Assembly: GCA_902632515.1 (NCBI GenBank)
Contig: CACPDA010000002.1
Location: forward strand, 1-64,000
Length of the DNA stretch: 64,000 nucleotides
Direction of reading: 5' to 3'
From: an uncultured Pelagibacteraceae bacterium
GTDB taxonomy: Bacteria > Pseudomonadota > Alphaproteobacteria > Pelagibacterales > Pelagibacteraceae
The number at the start of each line of letters is the position of its first letter. Within the stretch, counting starts at the first letter, position 1. The position numbers and the translations under genes are program-made. The notes beneath the pieces were generated by a model. It searched no databases. It was not told where the DNA came from and worked only from the letters and a program-made list of their open reading frames with translations. This document shows positions 55,223 to 62,808 of this stretch, piece after piece.

Positions 55223-55526
55223 TATTACCTGTGAGAATTAGATCTTTTATCTGTATTTCTTCTAAAGCTATATTCAATTCTTTAATTTCATTAATATTTC
55301 TCTTTGTCAAATTTTCTTCAAAATACATTGATTGATATTTTAGTAATTTCTCAGCTGAACTTAAATAATTAAATTCTAATTTAGTATTACCTAATTCTTT
55401 TTTAAGTCCTATTAAATTTTCCTTCACAGTAAATATTTCATCTTCAATTTTTTTGGTCGAATTTTTTATTTGTGCTGTGAATAAAATTAATAAGAATATT
55501 AATGAAATAATTGAAAATTTTTTCAT
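55215..55526 (-). CDS. ftsL: FtsL-like divisome protein
   Basis: The 103-residue bitopic protein has an N-terminal helix ([17 protein letters not shown]) followed by a coiled-coil stretch ([20 protein letters not shown] and onward). This size, topology and position between rsmH and ftsI are those of FtsL, whose sequence is poorly conserved. It likely activates FtsI/FtsW together with FtsQ. The ATG overlaps the rsmH stop by 4 bp. Confidence 0.8.
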   Translation of the reverse strand: MKKFSIISLIFLLILFTAQIKNSTKKIEDEIFTVKENLIGLKKELGNTKLEFNYLSSAEKLLKYQSMYFEENLTKRNINEIKELNIALEEIQIKDLILTGNND

Positions 55527-56533
55527 AACTTATTTCCTAAATTTTCGATTTCTAATAAATATTTAAACTTTTCTAATATGTCTGTTTTAAAATCGTAAAA
55601 ATTATTTTTTTTTATCACAAATCTTAATTTAGCAGATCTTGATGAAACATTTTCTTTTAATTCTTTTTTGGATGGAACAATTGGTTTTCTTTTCTTCATT
55701 TCAAATAAGATTGGGGATTGATCTACCACTGGCACATAACGTGAAATACTTTTATTTTCAGACAGACTTTTAAAAAAATATTTTACAATTCTATCTTCTA
55801 ACGAATGAAATGTTACTACTGCCAATACACCATCTTTTTTTAATATTTTTGTAGCATTTATTAATCCATGAATTAATTCACTAATCTCCTTATTCACAAA
55901 TATTCTTAAAGCTTGAAACACTTTTGTTGCACTATGTGTCTTAAAATTTTTTCTAGTTTTTACTGAGTCAATAATTTCTACCAAAAATCTTGTATCAATT
56001 TCTTTATTTTTTCTTTCTCTGATTATCCTATTTACAATTTTTTTTGACTCTTTTTCTTCACCAAAATATTTAAATATTTTTTCTAAATCTTTTGAATCTA
56101 AATTATTAATAGCCTCTTTTGCTGAAAAATCATTTAAACCTAACTTCATATTAAGTTCACCAACAGAATGAAATGAAATTTTTTTGGATTTATCTTTGAT
56201 TTGACTTAATGAATATCCTAAATCAAAAACTATACCTTTGATATTTTGACCCTTTAGCTTAATGTTATTTAATTGACTAAATTTTACATTCTTAAAACTA
56301 AATCTTCCCTCGAATTTTTTTTGAATTCTATCAGCTATTTTTTTACTTTTATAATCTCTATCAATACCAATTACACTTGTATTAGAATATTTTAAAATTT
56401 CTTTTGTGTATCCGCCTTGTCCGAATGTACAGTCAATAAATGTGCCACCATATTGAGGGGAAATAATGCTAATAATTTCTTTTAGCAGTACCGGATAATG
56501 ATTTGTTTTTTCCGATACTATGGTGGCTTCCAT
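55523..56533 (-). CDS. rsmH: 16S rRNA m4C1402 methyltransferase RsmH (MraW)
   Basis: The 336-residue SAM enzyme has [10 protein letters not shown] at the N-terminus, [14 protein letters not shown] (motif I, near residue 34), [10 protein letters not shown], the [24 protein letters not shown] segment and [15 protein letters not shown]. It methylates N4 of C1402 in the ribosomal P site. In most bacteria it follows mraZ directly, but here ftsZ is inserted between them (18-bp gap to ftsZ). Confidence 0.96.
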   Translation of the reverse strand: MEATIVSEKTNHYPVLLKEIISIISPQYGGTFIDCTFGQGGYTKEILKYSNTSVIGIDRDYKSKKIADRIQKKFEGRFSFKNVKFSQLNNIKLKGQNIKGIVFDLGYSLSQIKDKSKKISFHSVGELNMKLGLNDFSAKEAINNLDSKDLEKIFKYFGEEKESKKIVNRIIRERKNKEIDTRFLVEIIDSVKTRKNFKTHSATKVFQALRIFVNKEISELIHGLINATKILKKDGVLAVVTFHSLEDRIVKYFFKSLSENKSISRYVPVVDQSPILFEMKKRKPIVPSKKELKENVSSRSAKLRFVIKKNNFYDFKTDILEKFKYLLEIENLGNKL

Positions 56534-56551
56534 TTATTTTCTTGAAGACCA

Positions 56552-58036
56552 TTAATTTTTTTGTCTTCTTAAAAATGCTGGTATCTCAAGATCATCATCT
56601 TCCTCTTCCTCTTCATTTTGAGATGAACCTAAAAGATCCTCTGAATGAGAATTTTCATTACTTGAACTAAATAAATCTGGCTCATCAGTATCAACACCAA
56701 ATTCTTTCAAATCATTAGAAAAATCTTTTTCAGTTTCTGAAGGTTGAATTGCTTCTTGTGTAAAAGATATTTCATCATTTTCTGAAGTATTTTCTACTAT
56801 GTTTTCAACTTCTTGATTTTTTAAAAGTTCCTCATGATATTGATTGTTTACTTCATCAACTGAATTGGAATCCTTTGAGTGGTTTATGTTTTGTGGAACA
56901 ACTTCATTCTCAAGTTTTAAGGCATTAGCTCCATGAGAGATAGGGCTCATATTATTTGTGCTTGTAAATGGAAATGATTGTGTGGAACTATTTGTAGCAA
57001 AATCAGAATAACCTGGGTTTCTGTTTTGAATTCTATGAACCATATTTATTACAGATTTTGACTCTGGTTGCTGTCCATCTAAAGCAGTGGCAACAATTGA
57101 AACTCGAATTTTACCATCTAAAGATGGGTCAATAATTGATCCATTAATTATTTCAGCTTCTACATCCACTTCAGATCTTATTTTATTTACAATTTCATCT
57201 ACCTCAAAAAGTTTTAGATCCTCCCCCCCGGTAATATTTATTAATAAACCTTTTGCTCCTTTTAGTGAATAGTCGTCAATCAATGGATTGTTTAAGGCTA
57301 ATTCTGTTGCTTTGATTGCTCTACCTTCTCCCTCAGCCTCTCCTGTTCCCATCATGGCTTTACCCATTGAACTCATCACAGTTTCAACATCTGCAAAATC
57401 TAAATTAACTAAGCCATCTTTTACCATTAAGTCTGTCACACTTTGAACTCCATGTCTTAAGATACTATTTGATAGTTGAAAAGACTCTTTATATGTAGTT
57501 TGCTCATTTGCTATTTTGAATAAATTTTGATTAGGAATTACTATTATAGTATCCACATGTTTTCTTAATTCCTCTAGTCCTTCATGTGCTCTTCGCATTC
57601 TTGATGGAGCCTCATATAAGAATGGTAAAGTTACTACACCTACAGTAAGAATATTTAATTCTTTTGCAGCTCTTGCAATTACATGTGCCGCACCAGTACC
57701 AGTTCCTCCACCCATTCCAGCTGTAATAAAAACCATATTTGCACCTTTGAGAATATCAACAATATCATTTAAAGACTCATTAGCTGCTGCTAAGCCTATC
57801 TCATGTTTTGCTCCAGCACCTAATCCTTTCGTCAAATTAATTCCAAGTTGAATCCTTGTTTTAGATTTACTTGTTTTCAAATCTTGAGCATCAGTGTTTA
57901 CAGCAACAAACTCAACACCATCTACACCTGCATCGATCATTTCATTTATTGCATTTCCTCCTGCTCCCCCTACTCCTAGAACTAATATTCTAGGCTTTAG
58001 TTCTTTGATTTCTGGTACTTTAAAATTGATTGTCAT
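56552..58036 (-). CDS. ftsZ: Cell-division GTPase FtsZ
   Basis: The 494-residue tubulin homologue forms the Z-ring. It has [10 protein letters not shown] at the N-terminus, the tubulin signature [10 protein letters not shown] near residue 108, and the T7 loop [11 protein letters not shown] around residue 208. A long acidic linker of about 150 residues ends in the conserved C-terminal peptide [12 protein letters not shown], the binding site for FtsA and ZipA-like partners. A strong Shine-Dalgarno (GGGGG) lies in the 14-bp gap after mraZ. Its location between mraZ and rsmH, instead of after ftsA, is unusual. Confidence 0.98.
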   Translation of the reverse strand: MTINFKVPEIKELKPRILVLGVGGAGGNAINEMIDAGVDGVEFVAVNTDAQDLKTSKSKTRIQLGINLTKGLGAGAKHEIGLAAANESLNDIVDILKGANMVFITAGMGGGTGTGAAHVIARAAKELNILTVGVVTLPFLYEAPSRMRRAHEGLEELRKHVDTIIVIPNQNLFKIANEQTTYKESFQLSNSILRHGVQSVTDLMVKDGLVNLDFADVETVMSSMGKAMMGTGEAEGEGRAIKATELALNNPLIDDYSLKGAKGLLINITGGEDLKLFEVDEIVNKIRSEVDVEAEIINGSIIDPSLDGKIRVSIVATALDGQQPESKSVINMVHRIQNRNPGYSDFATNSSTQSFPFTSTNNMSPISHGANALKLENEVVPQNINHSKDSNSVDEVNNQYHEELLKNQEVENIVENTSENDEISFTQEAIQPSETEKDFSNDLKEFGVDTDEPDLFSSSNENSHSEDLLGSSQNEEEEEDDDLEIPAFLRRQKN

Positions 58037-58050
58037 TTTATTATCCCCCT

Positions 58051-58506
58051 TTATTTATTTAATTGATGCTCCCATTTAAGGCTGGAACGATTTAAATTTG
58101 CTTTTTTCTTTGCGTTAACCTTAAATTTTTCGAAAATTGTTGGCTCCCATATTTGGAAGGTTTTACCTTGACCAACAAATAGCATGCTATTTTTTATTTT
58201 TGCATGTTTTAATAATTTTGGAGTTAATGAAATTCTACCTTCGCTATCAAACTGTAAATTTATACTTTCAGATAAAACGGATGTTGCAAAGAAATCTCTT
58301 TTTTCATCAAAAGGATTTAAGGAGTCTATTGTGTTAGAAATTTTTTCTATTCTATCTTGTGGCCATGCTTCTATTGATTGATTATTAAATGATGGATAAC
58401 AAACTACTCCATTGTATCCTATATTAGATAAATATGATCTAAAGCTTGCAGGCACTGACACCCTTCCTTTTTTGTCTAATTTGTTTTCGTAGGTTGATAA
58501 AAACAT
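58051..58506 (-). CDS. mraZ: MraZ transcriptional regulator
   Basis: The 151-residue protein has two SpoVT-AbrB-like domains. Each carries the DxxGR DNA-contact motif: [13 protein letters not shown] (about residues 11-23) and [12 protein letters not shown] near residue 84. MraZ oligomers bind TGGG repeats and repress the dcw operon, and three such repeats overlap this gene's promoter. It is the first gene of the minus-strand division cluster. Confidence 0.95.
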   Translation of the reverse strand: MFLSTYENKLDKKGRVSVPASFRSYLSNIGYNGVVCYPSFNNQSIEAWPQDRIEKISNTIDSLNPFDEKRDFFATSVLSESINLQFDSEGRISLTPKLLKHAKIKNSMLFVGQGKTFQIWEPTIFEKFKVNAKKKANLNRSSLKWEHQLNK

Positions 58507-58535
58507 AAACCATAAATTCCTATAATTCCCTTATT

Positions 58536-58559
58536 TGGGAATATATGGGATATTATGGG
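58536..58559 (+). promoter_or_regulatory. Three MraZ boxes (TGGG, 10-bp period)
   Basis: TGGG occurs at 58536-58539, 58546-58549 and 58556-58559, exactly 10 bp apart. They overlap the -10 hexamer and start site of the mraZ promoter. They read TGGG on the strand opposite to mraZ, the reverse of the usual orientation. Confidence 0.8.
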
Positions 58560-58578
58560 TTTTTTTGAATAGAGTCAA
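58550..58578 (-). promoter_or_regulatory. mraZ/dcw sigma-70 promoter
   Basis: On the minus strand TTGACT (58573-58578) and TAATAT (58550-58555) are 17 bp apart, giving a start about 37 nt before the mraZ ATG. A GANTC site overlaps the -35 and the MraZ boxes overlap the -10. Confidence 0.78.
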
Positions 58579-58618
58579 TACTTACTTATTGAAGCTATAT
58601 AGTTAAAGTAAGTTTTAA

Positions 58619-58643
58619 AAAAGTGAGTCAAAACGTGAACATT
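58619..58643 (-). promoter_or_regulatory. 25-bp shared upstream element, mraZ copy
   Basis: On the minus strand this matches the umuD-upstream element (13289-13313) at 24 of 25 positions, including AATGTTCACGTTTTGA. It ends 40 bp before the mraZ -35, against 30 bp at umuD, a difference of one helical turn. It contains a GANTC site (58625-58629). Confidence 0.6.
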
Positions 58644-58666
58644 TAAGTTGAAAATTTAGAGAACTA

Positions 58667-59022
58667 AACCAGATGAACTATAAGCCGGGTTCTGTCATTT
58701 AAACTTATCATTTGTCTAGGCTTAAGATCACTCTTAAGCTCAAGCAACTAACCCTGATGACCAGCCAAGGATGGCTTTTAGTTTTTCAACATTGTCATCT
58801 CTACTTAGTCTTGCTCCCAGTGGGGTTTTCCAGCGTTCATTGTTACCAATAGAACCGGTGTGCTCTTACCACACCTTTTCACCCTTGCCATGTTATGGCG
58901 GTTTATTTTCTGTGGCACTATCCCTAGGGTTGCCCCCGCCAGGAATTACCTGGCACTGTATCCTTGTAGAGTCCGGACTTTCCTCTTTAAATCTAATAAA
59001 GCGATAAGTCGTTCATCTGGCA
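58667..59022 (-). ncRNA. rnpB: RNase P RNA (class A)
   Basis: The minus strand carries the conserved catalytic-RNA landmarks: GAGGAAAGTCCGGACTC near the 5' end, AGGGTGAAAAGGTG in the middle and AGAACCCGGCTTATAG near the 3' end. Complementary ends (CCAGATGAAC at 59011-59020 pairing with GTTCATCTGG at 58669-58678) form the P1 stem. About 355 nt is the normal size. It matures tRNA 5' ends. Exact ends are estimated from P1. Confidence 0.95.
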
Positions 59023-59065
59023 CATTCAATTTATAATTTAATTACAAAATTTCAAGTTTAATAAT

Positions 59066-59782
59066 CTATTGTTTTAAAAGGTTTTTACTAATCAAAAAAC
59101 ATTCTCCATCAATTTTTCCATTTATTACAGCCTGTCTGAATCTTCTTTGAAATGCTTTTACAACATAAAAATAATTGTTTGTAGTTATTGAATAACCAAT
59201 TTTTTTCAAATTTTTAAAAAATATTTTTTCTTCTTTTAAGTTTGTTTTTTTAAGTCTAAATCTTCGAATATTTTGCTCTTTAAGATTGTGCCATTTACAC
59301 AGGCTAAATCTTGAAAGTTCCTTCCATGGAAATTTTTCACCAGGGTCCATTTTTCTATTAGGTGCTATATCTGAATGACCTAAAATATTTTGATTTTTAA
59401 TTTTATATTTTTTTTTTAAAAAGGTAAGTAATTTTTTCAAAGATAAGATTTGTCTCAATTCAAATTTCTTATAACCATTTTGATGCCCCGGATTACTTAT
59501 TTCAATGCCTATTGAATACTTGTTTATTGATCTATATGTTTTCCATCTAGATTTTCCTGCGTGCCAAGCTTCGTACAAATCAGGAACTAAACTTAAAATT
59601 TTTCCATTTTTTTTTATAAAATAATGTGCACTGACTTTTGATTTATAATTGCATAATTTTTTAATCGCTGACTTTTCACTTTTCATGCCAGTGTAGTGAA
59701 TTATTATAAATTTGATTAAACTTTTACGTCTTTTTTGACTTGTAAAGTTTAATGAGTAATTTCTTGTCAAATTTAGGCCCAT
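59066..59782 (-). CDS. N-acetylmuramoyl-L-alanine amidase (Amidase_2 plus PG-binding)
   Basis: The 238-residue zinc amidase has FIIIHYTGM (first His, about residue 28), SAHYFIKKNG, AWHAGKSRW and the GHSDIAPNRKMDPGEKFPW motif with the second His and Asp ligands near residue 140. A C-terminal peptidoglycan-binding-like motif (AFQRRFRQAVINGKIDGE) follows. It resembles AmpD/AmiD enzymes that cleave the lactyl-peptide bond during wall recycling. No signal peptide is evident, so a cytoplasmic (AmpD-like) role is possible, although the binding domain is more typical of AmiD. Confidence 0.88.
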   Translation of the reverse strand: MGLNLTRNYSLNFTSQKRRKSLIKFIIIHYTGMKSEKSAIKKLCNYKSKVSAHYFIKKNGKILSLVPDLYEAWHAGKSRWKTYRSINKYSIGIEISNPGHQNGYKKFELRQILSLKKLLTFLKKKYKIKNQNILGHSDIAPNRKMDPGEKFPWKELSRFSLCKWHNLKEQNIRRFRLKKTNLKEEKIFFKNLKKIGYSITTNNYFYVVKAFQRRFRQAVINGKIDGECFLISKNLLKQ

Positions 59783-59840
59783 TTTTAAACTTTTTTTTAA
59801 TAAATAGTTAATTTACATTGATGATTTATATAATATAAGG

Positions 59841-60635
59841 ATGATAATGTTTAAAAAATTCGTTCTAATACTTATTACAACTTTTGCGCTAACTTTAAAT
59901 GTTAATGCTGGGTCAGATGGAGAACTACTGTTAAAGAAAAATCAACCATCTGATGTAAAAGACTGCTTTGAAAATTTCAATAGAGCAACTTTTAAGTTTA
60001 ATCAAACTATAGATGGCATGATATTTAAGCCTGTAGCAAGTGTTTACAGAAAATTACCGTCACCAGCAAAAACAGGTGTTAGCAACTCTCTTCAAAATCT
60101 ATCACATCTTGTAACTATTCCTAATAATTTATTGCAAGGAGATTATAAACAAGCAGGAGTAAACACGGGAAGATTTGTTATAAATACTACAATTGGAGTT
60201 TTAGGAATTTTTGATGTTGCTCAATATATGGGGCTTACAAACTATGAAATAGAAGATTACGGTCAATCATTTGCTAAAATGGGTGTGGGACCAGGATGCT
60301 ATGTTGTCTTACCAATTTTAGGACCAAGCACTGCAAGAGATGCTGTTGCTTCAACTTTAAATTTTTTTGGTGGTGATGCATGGTACAATGTAACAGTTAA
60401 AAACGACACACAATATTTTAACGATGCCAACTATTATGTATCAAAAGGCACGGCTGGAGTTGATTTTAGAGCAAAAAATTATGACTCAATTGAAAATCTA
60501 GAGCAAAATTCATTAGATTTTTATGCTTCGGTAAAAAGTTTATATCTCCAAGATCGACAACAAAAAATACTAAATACTAAAAAAATCATTGAGACTCAAA
60601 ACGACAGCGATTGGGAAGAGATCGAAAGTCAATAA
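59841..60635 (+). CDS. mlaA: MlaA (VacJ) outer-membrane phospholipid-retrieval protein
   Basis: The 264-residue protein has a signal peptide (FVLILITTFALTLNVNA). The MlaA domain has the FENFNRATFKFNQTIDG start, PVASVYRKLP, SNSLQNLSHLVTIPNNLLQG and the RFVINTTIGVLGIFDVA segment. MlaA removes misplaced phospholipids from the outer leaflet and passes them to MlaC, encoded immediately downstream. No lipobox Cys is visible, unlike E. coli MlaA. The ATG at 59841 or the one two codons later could be used. Confidence 0.93.
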   Translation: MIMFKKFVLILITTFALTLNVNAGSDGELLLKKNQPSDVKDCFENFNRATFKFNQTIDGMIFKPVASVYRKLPSPAKTGVSNSLQNLSHLVTIPNNLLQGDYKQAGVNTGRFVINTTIGVLGIFDVAQYMGLTNYEIEDYGQSFAKMGVGPGCYVVLPILGPSTARDAVASTLNFFGGDAWYNVTVKNDTQYFNDANYYVSKGTAGVDFRAKNYDSIENLEQNSLDFYASVKSLYLQDRQQKILNTKKIIETQNDSDWEEIESQ

Positions 60636-60646
60636 TTTTACTTTAT

Positions 60647-61237
60647 ATGAATATTAGGAAGATTGTATTTATAATATTTTTATATTTTTTTCACATAAAT
60701 ATTTTACATTCAATTGAACCAGATGTGTTTGTTCAATCAACGGTCAATAGAGCTTCGAAAGTACTGTCTGATAATCTATCTAAAGAACAAAAAATAGAGG
60801 AACTAAAAAAAATTGCTGAAGAAACTGTAGATATTAAAGGTATTGGATTTTATACTTTAGGTTCTGCAAGAAAAAATTTGAATGATAATCAAAAAAAACA
60901 ATACTCGGTGCTTTTTAAAGATTATTTTCTCAAAAGTTTTTCAAGTAGATTAGCAGAATACACAAATCCTGAGATTAATGTATTAAGTAAAGAGGTGCTA
61001 AATGAAAATTACACAATAGTAAATAGTTTGCTAAAAGGTACCGACGAAAGACCTGAAGTAAAAATTGATTGGAGGATTTACACAAAAAATTCAAATAATC
61101 CCTTGATCAGAGATTTAATAATTGAAGGATTAAGTCTTGCAAGAACTCAAAAAGAGGAATTTGCATCAATCTTAAACTCGAATAATGGTGATTTCAACGC
61201 GCTGTTTAAAACATTAGAGAATTTTTCAAAAAATTAA
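60647..61237 (+). CDS. mlaC: MlaC-like periplasmic phospholipid-binding protein
   Basis: The 196-residue protein begins with a signal peptide (MNIRKIVFIIFLYFFHINILHS). It matches the MlaC/Ttg2D pattern: VDIKGIGFYTLGSARKNL, FKDYFLKSFSSRLAEY and a DWRIYTKNSNNPLIRDLIIEGLSL segment near the C-terminus. It ferries phospholipid between MlaA and an inner-membrane MlaFEDB complex, which is not in the window. The ATG at 60647 restores a clean signal peptide. A TTG 12 codons earlier overlaps mlaA. Confidence 0.9.
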   Translation: MNIRKIVFIIFLYFFHINILHSIEPDVFVQSTVNRASKVLSDNLSKEQKIEELKKIAEETVDIKGIGFYTLGSARKNLNDNQKKQYSVLFKDYFLKSFSSRLAEYTNPEINVLSKEVLNENYTIVNSLLKGTDERPEVKIDWRIYTKNSNNPLIRDLIIEGLSLARTQKEEFASILNSNNGDFNALFKTLENFSKN

Positions 61238-61248
61238 ATCTCGAAACT

Positions 61249-61324
61249 GGTGGGCCCGCCAGGACTCGAACCTGGGACCAATACATTATGAGTGTACTGC
61301 TCTAACCAACTGAGCTACAGGCCC
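61249..61324 (-). tRNA. tRNA with CAT anticodon, probably tRNA-Ile2 (or elongator Met)
   Basis: A 76-nt tRNA with a 7-bp acceptor stem (GGGCCTG/CGGGCCC), encoded CCA and the loop CTCATAA. The body resembles tRNA-Ile, which suggests the CAT anticodon is lysidine-modified to read AUA. Elongator Met cannot be excluded by eye. Confidence 0.9.
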
Positions 61325-61332
61325 TAAATTAT

Positions 61333-62217
61333 TTAATGTTTTACATCAATAATATCGTTTATCAAGGGAGAATGTTTTTTTAAATATAAAATGTGCATAA
61401 TAATATAATAATTAAAAAGTAATTCTTGTAATTCAGATAATCTAATGAATTTCAGATTAATAAAATCAATCAATAATATTTTAATTTTTGAAAATCCATT
61501 ATTAGTTATAATCTCACCATTCCATCTAAAAAAAGCTTGGTTAAAAGTATCTTCAGTAATAGAGGCATTATTTAAAAAATTTTCTAAAAAAATAGTTGGA
61601 AAAGAGAAAACAATAATTAGTAAAGAAATTTTTTTCAAATCATTTGAGGGGAAGATAAAAATTTTTAAAGAGACATTTTTTTTAAAATAATTAAGTTTTA
61701 TAATTAAAAATGCTAGACAACACCACAACATTAAAAGAATTCTGGGAAGTTGATTAAATATTTCACTTATATTATGTAGATTGGTTTCATTTTGTTTATT
61801 AAGTTCATTAAAAATTTCTGGTGTATTCCATCCAAAAAAATGCTGTCCCCACGACACTTCCTCTAAAAGGTAATATATTAATGCAACAAGATATATGATA
61901 AATAAATACTTACTAAATTTAAAATTTATTATTTTATTATTCTTAATAAATATTGAGAAAAATATTATGGATAATATCAAAAAAAATATCTGTATATTTT
62001 CTATAATTCCGTTTTCAAACCATATAAAGTTTTTAATATTTCGCATTATTTTATTCGAATGAGAATATTTTTCTAAATCATTATAAAAACTTGTAGCTGG
62101 AATAAAATCACTAAATAAATAATGATAATGATTAATATATGCCTCTATCAACAAACAAATAATAAAAAAAATCATCAAGGAAAAATGGTTTTTGTATATT
62201 ATTTTTTTTAAACTCAT
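61333..62217 (-). CDS. Multi-pass membrane protein of unknown function
   Basis: The 294-residue protein has about six hydrophobic helices (roughly residues 12-30, 72-92, 104-122, 155-175, 195-213 and 262-280). A conserved-looking motif EEVSWGQHFFGWNTPEIF near residues 118-135 begins at the end of the third helix. The acidic/aromatic EE(V/I)SWGQ motif recurs in uncharacterised bacterial membrane proteins, as I recall it. No catalytic function is known to me. It starts a very AT-rich surface-polysaccharide-like region next to a tRNA. Confidence 0.65.
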   Translation of the reverse strand: MSLKKIIYKNHFSLMIFFIICLLIEAYINHYHYLFSDFIPATSFYNDLEKYSHSNKIMRNIKNFIWFENGIIENIQIFFLILSIIFFSIFIKNNKIINFKFSKYLFIIYLVALIYYLLEEVSWGQHFFGWNTPEIFNELNKQNETNLHNISEIFNQLPRILLMLWCCLAFLIIKLNYFKKNVSLKIFIFPSNDLKKISLLIIVFSFPTIFLENFLNNASITEDTFNQAFFRWNGEIITNNGFSKIKILLIDFINLKFIRLSELQELLFNYYIIMHILYLKKHSPLINDIIDVKH

Positions 62218-62262
62218 ATTCTAAGATCTATTTTAAAAAAAATTTAGATAACAAAATATTTG

Positions 62263-62808
62263 TTACCATTTAATTTTTTTAAATTTTTTATACTCTAAAA
62301 AATCTAAAAATTTGAAATTTTTCTTGTCTTTTGAGGAAATAATAGGTTTTTTAATTGGCCAATTAATTTTTAAATTTTTGTCATTCCAGATGATTCCAGT
62401 TTCTGATATTTTGTCTCTATAACTTGAACATTTATAATGGAGAATTGTGTTATTGGACAAGCTACAAAAGCCGTGCGCAAATCCTTCAGGAATATAAAGT
62501 GAAGTATTATTTTTTGACGACATATATATCGAAAAATGTTTACCAAAAGTTTTAGATTTTTTTCTACAATCTATAACAACATCAAATATTTCTCCTGAAA
62601 AAACAGTAATTAATTTAGCTTGTGGATTTTGTAATTGAATATGAATCCCTCTTATTACATTCTTTTTTGATAAAGATAAGTAATCAAAAATAAATTTTTT
62701 TTTTATTTTTTTTTGTTCAAATAATTCTTTAAAATAACCTCTATTATCGTTGTGTATAATTTTTTTAAAAATTAACAAATCCCTAAATTTTGTTTTTAAA
62801 ATTTTCAC
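62263..62808 (-). CDS. rfbC: dTDP-4-dehydrorhamnose 3,5-epimerase-like protein
   Basis: The 181-residue cupin has the RmlC pattern: DNRGYFKELFEQ near residue 20, VIRGIHIQLQNPQAKLI (active His, about residue 56), DVVIDCRKKSKTFGKH, YIPEGFAHGFCSL and GIIWNDKNLKINWP. It epimerises a 4-keto-6-deoxy sugar nucleotide for surface polysaccharide. Its substrate may be a non-rhamnose sugar, given the partner gene. The start overlaps the DegT-family gene by 4 bp (ATGA). Confidence 0.83.
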   Translation of the reverse strand: MKILKTKFRDLLIFKKIIHNDNRGYFKELFEQKKIKKKFIFDYLSLSKKNVIRGIHIQLQNPQAKLITVFSGEIFDVVIDCRKKSKTFGKHFSIYMSSKNNTSLYIPEGFAHGFCSLSNNTILHYKCSSYRDKISETGIIWNDKNLKINWPIKKPIISSKDKKNFKFLDFLEYKKFKKIKW

